The notes under the pieces were generated by a model. The model saw only the letters and a list, made by a program, of their open reading frames with translations, did not search any database and was not told the DNA's origin. The position numbers and the translations under genes are program-made. A stretch of 64,000 nucleotides of DNA, taken from Spongilla lacustris (Eukaryota > Porifera > Demospongiae > Spongillida > Spongillidae). The stretch spans positions 1,415,183 through 1,479,182 of the forward strand of contig OX442423.1 in assembly GCA_949361645.1 (NCBI GenBank), written 5' to 3'. Positions 23,427 through 35,400 of this stretch are shown one piece after another. How positions within the stretch are numbered: position 1 is the stretch's first letter; each line of letters opens with the position of its first letter.

Positions 23427-26400
23427 TCATAGGCATACACCGAGTGCTGCTAGAGCCTTGGAGTAATCTTTGGCAAGTGAGATGAGGTCAAAGTCCTCGG
23501 GTGTGTAGAGGCGCTCTGGTGGAGTGGGCTTGCAGTTGTCGTCAAACATCTTGGAGAGAAGGTCAGCCACCAAATCCTGCTGAGCTGGGGGTGGAGGGGA
23601 AGGGGGAGGGGAGACAGGAAGGGATGAGGGGAGGGGAAGGATGAGGGGAGGGAGGAAGGGATGAGGGGAGGGAGGAAGGGATGAGGGGAGGGAGGAAGGG
23701 ATGAGGGGAGGGAGGAAGGGATGAGGGGAGGGAGGAAGGGATGAGGGGAGGGAGGAAGGGATGAGGGGAGGGAGGAAGGGATGAGGGGAGGGAGGAAGGG
23801 ATGAGGGGAGGGAGGAAGGGATGAGGGGAGGGAGGAAGGGATGAGGGGAGGGAGGAAGGGATGAGGGGAGGGAGGAAGGGATGAGGGGAGGGAGGAAGGG
23901 ATGAGGGGAGGGAGGAAGGGATGAGGGGAGGGAGGAAGGGATGAGGGGAGGAAGGAAGGGATGAGGGGAGGAAGGGATGAGGGGAGGGAGGAAGGGATGA
24001 GGGGAGGAAGGAAGGGATGAGGGGAGAGAGAGGAAGGGATGAGGGGAGGGAGGAAGGGATGAGGGGAGGGAGGAAGGGATGAGGGGAGGGAGGAAGGGAT
24101 GAGGGGAGGAAGGAAGGGATGAGGGGAGGAAGGGATGAGGGGAGGGAGGAAGGGATGAGGGGAGGAAGGAAGGGATGAGGGGAGAGAGAGGAAGGGATGA
24201 GGGGAGGGAGGAAGGGATGAGGGGTGAAAGGAAGGGGTGGAAATAGAAGGTGGAAGGTAAAGGAGAGAAATGGTAAGGACAAAAAGATCTCCACGCTAGT
24301 TTGGGCTGCAGTTTAACCACACACCTTCACTTAGAGATGACTGCACCAGGCACTGACACCAGACCTCCCTCACGCTCTCCATAGCCCTTCTGTCTTCATC
24401 GCACACACACTCCCCCAGCGCCTTCAGAGCGGGGAGGAGGAGACCTGCCGCCAACTGTATGGCTTCATCCACATCCCCATTTTCAAACTGTTTGAACGCT
24501 TTGTTGCTCACACCCTGCACGAACACCCGAACATAGCAACACTCCTCCCCCAAACATAGCAACACTCCTCCCCCCCTTTTGAAGCAAGCAAGTCAAACCT
24601 GCACAGCCTGTCTTCTGATCTTGCCCACCATGTCGACATCCAGAGCAAAAGCGGGTGAGGCAACCTCAGCTATGCTGTAGTTGAAGTCAAATGCTTGCAT
24701 TGCATGGCGTAGGGCTGCTTCCCACCTGCACGGCCTACGTGCGTGAGAGATGGCAGTGAGCAGGGGGCACAGGAGACTTGACAGAAATCGTGGCCACACC
24801 TACTTCTGCATGGCTCCAACAGCATGCACAATGTGATAGCAGCTGGCGCACAGCTGGTGGTGAAGCTGTCTGAGATTCTGTGGGAGGTATGGGGTAAGGG
24901 TGGGATGAGGGTGGGATGAGGTATGGGGTAAGGGCGGGATGAGGTATGGGGTAAGGGTGGGATGAGGTATGGGGTGAGGGTGGGATGAGGTATGGGGTAA
25001 GGGTGGGATGAGGTATGGGGTGAGGGTGGGATGAGGTATGGGGTGAGGGTGGGATGAGGTATGGGGTGAGGGTGGGATGAGGTATGGGGTAAGGGTGGGA
25101 TGGGGTATGGGGTAAGGGTGGGATGAGGGATGGTGCAATGAAGTGACATCATTACCATGATAGACTTTTCTATGGCAGAAGTTGACACCAGCCCAAGGAA
25201 TTCCTTACGTGCTAACATTTTCAAATCTTCTCTAAGTAGAGAGAAATGAACATGGTGATGTAATCGCATCACCTGACAGCCACACTAATCAGTACTGTCT
25301 GATGGTCACATGCAACTGCACCAAATACTGCAGCACATATAAGGACTGCTCCCCTCTCTATATGAGGACTGCTCCCATCTCTATATAAGGACTGCTCCCA
25401 TCTCTATATAAGGACTGCTCCCCTCTCTATATAAGGACTGCTCCCATCTTTATAAAAGGACTGCTCCCATCTCTAAACAAGTGCTCCCATTCTAGTTGGC
25501 ATGGCAACATGCATATTAACATAAACACGGAGATCAAAGGAATTGCTGTGTGCTCCTGACATAGCTGCCACATGGAGCAGGGCAGACTGAATGGCCACTC
25601 CATATAATGCACACCTCATTCATGAGGGGCCATCAATGTTTTACATGTAAAGGTTAAATATAGACACAAGTATATGCAATGGAAATGGTGACAGATATGG
25701 ATATTAGGAGGATACGAACATTAGAAGGATACGGACAGATGTCCATGAATATTAGAAGGATATGAGGACATGAACATTAGGATATGAGAACATATATGAA
25801 CATCAGAAGGATATGAGGACATGAACATCAGAAGGATATGAGGACATGAACATCAGAAGGATATGAGGACATGAACATCAGAAGGATATGAGGACACACA
25901 TGAACATCAGAAGGATATGAGGACACACATGAACATCAGAAGGATATGAGGACACACATGAACATTAGAAGGATATGAGGACAACATTAGAAGGACATGA
26001 GGACACACACATGACCATTGGATGAACACTGGGTTAAACATCTTACAATTCTGCAATGACTTGATACACAGTGGTGGTCTTGTGACCAAACTGTCTGGGT
26101 TTTAGGGACAGCCTCACAACTGACTATTTAAAAGCTTGAGGAAAAAACTCACCAGGAGCCTACAACAGAGGATATGCATTGCAGGGCTGCATTGCTATAG
26201 TTACTGAGCAGTCCCCAGACCATGATATACCAAACAGGTCTTTAATACAAGGTGGGCCCTTGGACACGTTGGTATTGAGGTGACTGTGTGATGTTTGTAC
26301 AGTGAGTACGTGTACATGTGTGTGTTGCAACCTGTGCATGTGTACTACGGGTGTGTGTCTACTGTGGGTATGTGTGTACTGTGGGTATGTGTGTACTGTG

Positions 26401-29400
26401 GGTATGTGTGTACTGTGGGTATGTGTGTACTGTGGGTATGTGTGTGTACTGTGGGTATGTGTGCATTGTGGGCGTCTGTGCGTACTGGACATTGGGAGCC
26501 ATTTTCTGGCATACCTAAAACCAGACTCCTCAGTGATGGCTTGGAGTACCAAGGTCCTGGTGATAGACTTGTGCACGTTACACTTGGCACAGAAGGTAAC
26601 GATGTGGGCCACCCGAGGATCCTTGACCTGCCCCTCCAGCAGGCCACTCAGCTCCTGCAGCTTCTCCTCCACTTTGCTAGCAAGCTGAGGTATCAATGTC
26701 TCCAACAGGGAGGAAGATTTAGGTGGAGAGTCGACCTACAGAGAGAGTGGGTCACAAAGAACTACCACGCTTTGGCTATTGAGCCAATGTAATGATTATT
26801 CTTTCATCCCTCCTCTCCCTCTCTCTCCCTGGAATCCTTTGTAAGTTTGTAAGGTAATTAATACATGTAATGGTGTACACACACACATTCACATGCAAAC
26901 CTCAACCATCGCTATGGTTACTGATCTCAGGGGTCGTTATGGTAACTGACCTTACCTGCATGTGTTCAGGACTGCACTCATTCGAGGAAGTGGGCTTTTG
27001 TGCTGCTTCTCTACCTCCCTCCTCCTTTGGGCCCCCCCCTTCCCCCTTGGTCTGGTCCTGCCAATGGATCTGCAGCAGGCACAAGTACACGTAACGGTTA
27101 AAAAAAACACCTCCCAAAATAATAACGGCCTATTCGGCATCCTGACATGTTTGGCTTTCTTGACCTTCTGCCTCTCGTCATAGTCGCATATCTCCTTCCT
27201 GAAGGCCATGTTGTCCCTGTGCACGTACAGCTGCTGCTCCTGCAGTAGCTGTACACCACCTGAAGCAAAAAGACCACTCCCTTTGCCAGCTTGGCCTTCT
27301 TGCATCTGCATGCAGGAGGGACACCTGCTACCGACAGGCTCCTCCCACCTTCCCATCAGGCTCCTCCCACCTTCCCATCAGGCTCCTCCCACCTTCCCAT
27401 CAGGCTCCTCCCACCTTCCCATCAGGCTCCTCCCACCTTCCCATCAGGCTCCTCCCACCTTCCCACCAGGCTCCTCCCACCTACCATTCTCGCACCACAG
27501 GCTGCTCAGTGCACTGTTGACGTAGACCAAACAATAGGCGCTGGTGTTTGTGTTGTGGGGACCTCCAAACGACTCCCTAGCAACCTCGTCCCATTTCACC
27601 TCGGTAACACTGATGTCATTGAACTTAAGCCACACCTCTTCATCAAGAGGTTGCGGGTCACTTCCCGCCAAGTTCCCGCCTGTTCTGCCCGACACACCAG
27701 GTGTACACTGCTCACACGTCTTGCTGCCCTTCTGAGCGTCAGAGCCAACGTGAGAACAACCCATTTCCGTGTCTGATGTCGCCGGTAAAATGGTCCCTTC
27801 CCCAGGCCTCACAGCAGTGGATCGCGGGCGCACATAGGCCCAATAGTGTCCCTCCGATGCCTGTCCCTGGTGCACCATCACTGCGTGCAGCTGGTAGCAT
27901 GTGGTGTTCATGGAGGGTGCGGCGTAGACAGTCTCCAGGGTATCCTTGGTAACCGCTATGTTCTCCCTGAGCTCTGACCACAAATGGTAGGGATAGAACC
28001 ATCATCACCCCCAATGTGAGCACACACATCACCCCCAATGTGAACACACACATCACTCCCAATGTGAGCACACACATCACCCCCAATGTGAGCACACACA
28101 TCACCCCCAATGTGAGCACACAAATCACCCCCAATGTGAACACACACATCACTCCCAATGTGAGCACACACATCACCCCCAATGTGAGCACACACATCAC
28201 CCCCAATGTGAGCACACACATCACCCCCAATGTGAGCACACACATCACCCCCAATGTGAGCACACACATCACCCCCAATGTGAGCACACATACTTGTATA
28301 TATTTCTATTATAGCTAAGTGTTAGGTGCTGTTGCTATTTTCTTCCTTTCCAAAACCATCACAATCTCTAAATAAGCAAACCCTCACTGACCACAACCCT
28401 ATACACACCCTCACACCACCCTCACTGACCACAACCTATACACCCTCACTGACCACAACCCTATACACACCCTCACCACCCACACCACTGAAATAAGCAC
28501 ACCTCAATTGCTTGCTTACCGCATCATTTGGTGGTGACAGAGCAAATACGTTATAACAAGTAGAATGGACAACATCATTTCAAAAAGAGGTCATTGGGAG
28601 GGGTCTTTAGTAATGGTAAGTTGAGCAGCACAGGGGGGTGTGGTACGTACTACCTATCTTCTCCATCATAAATACACCATTACACTCAATAGGACCACCC
28701 CTCTCTCACCCATACATACACCATTACACCCAATAGGACCATCCCTCTCCCACCCATACATACACCATTACACTCAATAAGACCATCCCTCTCTCACCCA
28801 TACATACACCATTACACTCAATAAGACCATCCCTCTCTCACCCACGATGTCATGCTCCATCTCGGTGCTCCAGCGGCCCAGTGAGTCTTCCAAGGTCCTC
28901 CTCTCTGCAGCAGACACGTTACGGGGGACAGGATTGAGGGAGATGCGAGCCTTCTTCCCTGCCACACCCTCTTCTGCATCTTGGCAGGACCTGCTGTCTA
29001 CGGTACTGTCCCCTCTGATGAACATAAGGACCAGCGCCAGTACCTCTGTAATGGATACCGGCCTTGACTGGTAGTTGAGATAACTGGAGGGGAGGGGAGG
29101 GGAGGGGAGGAAAAGTTACAAAAGTAGGTGATACAGATGGATTTTGGTACATGCAGTGGGACAAACACCCTGTACAAAGATTTGAACATAAACTCATGAG
29201 GGTTAGGATACCAAAAGCATGGGGGTGCTACCAACATAGTGAGGCGCTAATGTGATATGGTACATGAATAATCTTTAGCTGGGGTGTGTTGTGGACAAAG
29301 CCACCAAGGTCTACATGTGTATCTCAGAGATTTGTTCTGTTATTGCATACACACATTCCACAAAGCAAATACCAAACAACCTCCCATCCCACTGTTGCCA

Positions 29401-32400
29401 GGACACAGCCCACTGTTGCCAGGACACACCCTTATCCATACCTGTTCAGCTTGAGCTGCAGCTCCTTCATCTGTTCCTTCAGCTTCCTCACCTCCTTCCT
29501 CTTCCCCCTCACAGAGGCCTTGTTCTCTTCCAAGTATCTATTAACACACAATCAGCTGGGGAGTCACTCATAATTCAACGAAGTTTTCTATTCACATCTT
29601 AGCGTAGTGCACACGCAACTTAATCAGAGAATAATCAGAGAATGATCAGAGAATTGGGATGGCTAGTTGGAGAACCACACAACAAACGTCACAAGCTATT
29701 TCAAAATCTTGATTGTTCAAGGGCTTTCAAAATCATGATATTTGGGTTATAAATATTTGGTATTAACATTAGCACAGGGCACAGCCAGTATTAACATTAA
29801 CACAGGGCATAGCCAGTATTAACATTAGCACAGGGCACAGCCAGTATTAACATTAGCACCGGGCACAGCCAGTATTAACATTAGCACAGGGCACAGCCAG
29901 TATTAACATTAACACAGGGCACAGCCAGTATTAACATTAGCACAGGGCACAGCCAGTATTAACATTAGCACAGGGCACAGCCAGTATTAACATTAACACA
30001 TGGTACAGCCAGTATTAACATTAACACAGGGCACAGCCAGTATTAACATTAGCACAGGGCACAGCCAGTATTAACATTAGCACAGGGCACAGCCAGTATT
30101 AACATTAGCACAGGGCACAGCCAGTATTAACATTAGCACAGGGCACAGCCAGTATTAACATTAACACAGGGTACAGCCAGTATTAACATTAACACAGGGC
30201 ACAGCCAGTATTAACATTAGCACAGGGCACAGCCAGTATTAACATTAGCACATGGTACAGCCAGTATTAACATTAGCACAGGGCACAGCCATAGATAATA
30301 GAGTAGGGGATTGGCAACAATCACTTGCTCCATTCAGAACGCGCGGACCATCCGAGGTATAGTGGTATTCACACCTCAAAAGGTGTCGCAAGGGGTGGAT
30401 TTCTTGGAGTCGATCACTGAAATATTTATGATGCTTTGCGAAGGTAACTGCTAAAATGATGATGGAGCTATCAATCGATTCTCCGATTAACAGTTATTCA
30501 GTGTATATTTTTTGTTTTGACAAATGAATAGCCGTTTTCTTTTCTCCGTGGATTTAATCTAAAACTTCGCATGAATTTTCTTTGTGGGGTAACAGCTGGG
30601 TAGTCAACGATTCTTTGGCCAAGTTCTCATCGTTAAAAATAGTTTTACGTTGTGACGGGTGCTACGCGCCGATTATTTGGGTTTCAACTAGCGAGCAAGG
30701 GGTAGTTTCATGAATTTCGATACCATGCTTTTGTGGGGGAGTTTCGTCGTTATACTCGTACCGTAGGCTTTACTTTTATTTTTTATGAGTAGTACTAAAG
30801 CTGAAATGTGTCGCTCAAAGGTTTTTTCCTTCAACTCGTGCTTCTAGGCTGAGTTATGAATTTCTGCAGATACACGAATGCACGGAAGATAATTAAAACT
30901 TGGACGTGCAATGAAAGAAACAAAGGCGATTCAGTGCACATCTGACTGGATCCACAGCCTCTTTCACTGCCCCTACATGTATCTGCCTGCCTCAGTCATA
31001 TCCCTTTGGTATCTTCCTCTCTCACTGCCTGTTAGTAACTGACGAAACTGAACTGGTCGACAGGATCATTTACATGCATTGGCAGCAGAGGGGGCAGTGA
31101 TGGAGGCAGCAAGGGGAGATGGGGCAGATAATTAAAGGAGGCAGTGACAGAGGCAGACAGGGTCCCTTAGCCTAGCATCAGTGCAGCAGAGTCATGACAA
31201 TGGAAAGAGCCTGGATTGAGCATGCAGTACAGGGCTGGAATGTTACTGTGTAAGATAGAATAGATCACTTCAACTCCCTATAAATGCATGTGTTGTTTGA
31301 AGTCAGCCTGTCCCTGTCTACTAACTTGTACAGAACAATTGTATAGACCTTTCAGCTTTCATATACTTCAGTTGCTGGGGCCTACCAGCACTTACATGGT
31401 ATCTGTGGTTTTACTCGGATGGCCCGTGATACTGGGTGTTAATTAATAGAGTTGCCAATCCCCTACTCTATTATCTATGGCACAGCCAGTATTAACATTA
31501 GCACAGGGCACAGCCAGTATTAACATTAGCACAGGGCACAGCCAGTATTAACATTAACACAGGGCACAGCCAGTATTAACATTAGCACAGGGCACAGCCA
31601 GTATTAACATTAACACAGGGCACAGCCAGTATTAACATTAGCACAGGGCACAGCCAGTATTAACATTAACACAGGGCACAGCCAGTATTAACATTAGCAC
31701 ATGGTACAGCCAGTATTAACATTAGCACATGGTACAGCCAGTATTAACATTAGCACAGGGCACAGCCAGTATTAACATTAGCACAGGGCACAGCCAGTAT
31801 TAACATTAACACAGGGCACAGCCAGTATTAACATTAGCACATGGTACAGCCAGTATTAACATTAGCACATGGTACAGCCAGTATTAACATTAGCACAGGG
31901 CACAGCCAGTATTAACATTAGCACAGGGCACAGCCAGTATTAACATTAACACAGGGCACAGCCAGTATTAACATTAGCACATGGTACAGCCAGTATTAAC
32001 ATTAACACATGGTACAGCCAGTATTAACATTAGCACAGGGCACAGCCAGTATTAACATTAGCACAGGGCACAGCCAGTATTAACATTAACACAGGGCACA
32101 GCCAGTATTAACATTAGCACATGGTACAGCCAGTATTAACATTAACACATGGTACAGCCAGTATTAACATTAGCACAGGGCACAGCCAGTATTAACATTA
32201 GCACAGGGCACAGCCAGTATTAACATTAACACAGGGCACAGCCAGTATTAACATTAGCACATGGTACAGCCAGTATTAACATTAACACATGGTACAGCCA
32301 GTATTAACATTAGCACAGGGCACAGCCAGTATTAACATTAGCACAGGGCACAGCCAGTATTAACATTAACACAGGGCACAGCCAGTATTAACATTAGCAC

Positions 32401-35400
32401 ATGGTACAGCCAGTATTAACATTAACACATGGTACAGCCAGTATTAACATTAGCACAGGGCACAGCCAGTATTAACATTAGCACAGGGCACAGCCAGTAT
32501 TAACATTAACACAGGGCACAGCCAGTATTAACATTAGCACATGGTACAGCCAGTATTAACATTAACACATGGTACAGCCAGTATTAACATTAGCACAGGG
32601 CACAGCCAGTATTAACATTAGCACAGGGCACAGCCAGTATTAACATTAACACAGGGCACAGCCAGTATTAACATTAGCACATGGTACAGCCAGTATTAAC
32701 ATTAACACATGGTACAGCCAGTATTAACATTAGCACAGGGCACAGCCAGTATTAACATTAGCACAGGGCACAGCCAGTATTAACATTAACACAGGGCACA
32801 GCCAGTATTAACATTAGCACATGGTACAGCCAGTATTAACATTAACACATGGTACAGCCAGTATTAACATTAGCACAGGGCACAGCCAGTATTAACATTA
32901 ACACAGTATTAACATAACACAGGGTATAAATGTACATACCTCCAGACCACTTCCCACACACTTAACTCTTAACACCTCACTACTCCATAAACTAAGTGCT
33001 ATTCCAATCACACCTCAAAGCCAATCATACCTCAAAGCATGGTATCTGTTCACCCAACACTTCCCAAGCCACATCACACACACACAGATACACATCACAC
33101 ACACACAGATACACATCACACACACACACAGATACACATCACACACACACAGATACACATCACACACACACACAGATGCACATCACACACACAGATACAC
33201 ATCACACACACATAGATACACATCACACACACACACAGATACACATCACACACACACAGATACACATCACACACACACAGATACACATCACACACACATA
33301 GATACACATCACACACAGATACACATCACACACACATAGATACACATCACACACAACATACACATATACATGCACACACATGTATACACATGAGCCCCCC
33401 CCCCCCCCATACACACACATACACATATGAGCCCCCCATATACACACATACATACGAGCTCCCCATATACACACATACATACGAGCCCCCCCCTCCATAT
33501 ACACATTCAGTTCCCAACCCACCTGTCCATGTACAATGTTCGGTCAAAGTGAAGAGGATCGTGTATCTTCTCTGCCTGGCCTGTCTGCTGGTTATACTTG
33601 AACCGGGAGAGCTCCAACACCAGAATGGGAGGCAAGTGACTAAACCACGTCTGCATGGGGAGGAGGGGCAGTATGGGATGGGGAGGAGGGGCAGTAAACC
33701 AGTCTGTATGGACTGGGGAGGAGGGGCTATAAACCATGTCATGGGAGGAGGGGCAGTAAACCATGTCATGGGGAGGAGGGGCTATAAACCAGTCTGTATG
33801 GGGTGGGGAGGAGGGGCAGTAAACCATGTCAGTACAGGGACATTAAGCCATGACAGTATGGGAAGGGGGCAAATCACCATTCCATACAGACCATCACTAC
33901 CCTTTTTTTAAATAGTCCCCCTACTCAGCACTCCACATACAGCCCCTCCATACCTCATCTACACACCTGTTTGTACCTCTACATCATACACTGCTACATG
34001 GCCACACCCACATACGGTTGCCACACCCACCCATATGGTTACTACAGTGTCATACACACTTCCTGGAGCATCTCAGTGTTGACAACAGCTGCCTCCAGGC
34101 TGTCATGGAGATGGGCATGACCCTGGACTTGAAGCGGAAAAGCCCCAAACCTAGACTCGTTCACAAACGGATGGTTGTCGGTTAATCCTTCGTTCCTGCA
34201 CTGCCCTGTGAACAGGGTCACAATGGGGTTTTCCCTGAAAAGGAACAGAAAACATTGGAGTGACAACTACAAACACAAGAAAGCTCGAGCCATACTGCCT
34301 TACTGCTTGTCTTTGGCCGCCATCTTGAAGGCATCTTCCAAAAACTCCAGCAGCTTGTGTGTGAACTCGCTAATGTCCTGCTGCCCATGCAGAGGCTGGC
34401 TGACCGCATGCAACACCTGGCAACGGAACAATGAGGTAAGGGAAATACCCTCACACATTGACTACCGTTACAGAGGAGGGCAACACAGCATGGAGGGCAG
34501 AAGGATAGGCAATGGAAGGGTGGACCAGGGACAGATGGAAGAGTGGACCGGGTGAGAGAGGGACAGATGAGTACCTGAATGGCTCTACTCGGGTCGATGT
34601 ATTGACGCTCGCTTCCAACCAGAAGTGCAAAGAGATTCTGCAGCTCTGCCACAAAGTGTACACACTGAGGGGACTGGAGGGTACACACTGAGGGGACTGG
34701 AGGGTACACACTGAGGGGACTGGAGGGTACACACTGAGGGGACTGGAGGGTACACACTGAGGGGACTGGAGGGTACACACTGAGGGGACTGGAGGGTACA
34801 CACTGAGGGGACTGGAGGGTACACACTGAGGGGACTGGAGGGTACACACTGAGGGGACTGGAGGGTACACACTGAGGGGACTGGAGGGTACACATTGAGG
34901 GGACTGGAGGGTACACACTGAGGGGACTGGAGGGTACACACTGAGGGAACTGGAGGGTACACACTGAGGGGACTGGAGGGTACACACTGAGGGGACTGGA
35001 GGGTACACATTGAGGGGACTGGAGGGTACACACTGCTGAGGGGACTGGAGGGTACACACTGAGGGGACTGGAGGGTACACACTGAGGGGACTGGAGGGTA
35101 CACACTGCTGAGGGGACTGGAGGGTACACACTAAGGGGACTGGAGGGTACACACTGAGGGGACTGGAGGGTACACACTGAGGGGACTGGAGGGTACACAC
35201 TGAGGGGACTGGAGGGTACACACTGAGGGGACTGGAGGGTACACACTGAGGGGACTGGAGGGTACACACTGAGGGGACTGGAGGGTACACACTGAGGGGA
35301 CTGGAGGGTACACATTGAGGGGACTGGAGGGTACACACTGAGGGGACTGGAGGGTACACACTGAGGGGACTGGAGGGTACACACTGAGGGGACTGGAGGG

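Noticed and set aside
23427..24320. 297-residue minus ORF continuing upstream of the last USP exon through [11 protein letters not shown] repeats
   Set aside because: Splicing from the exon at 24325 (phase 1) into CT CAG CAG at 23584 gives the right frame; the extra part is the expanded polypyrimidine tract.
29755..32920. 28-bp direct repeats resembling a CRISPR array
   Set aside because: Units are contiguous without unique spacers, in a eukaryotic intron.
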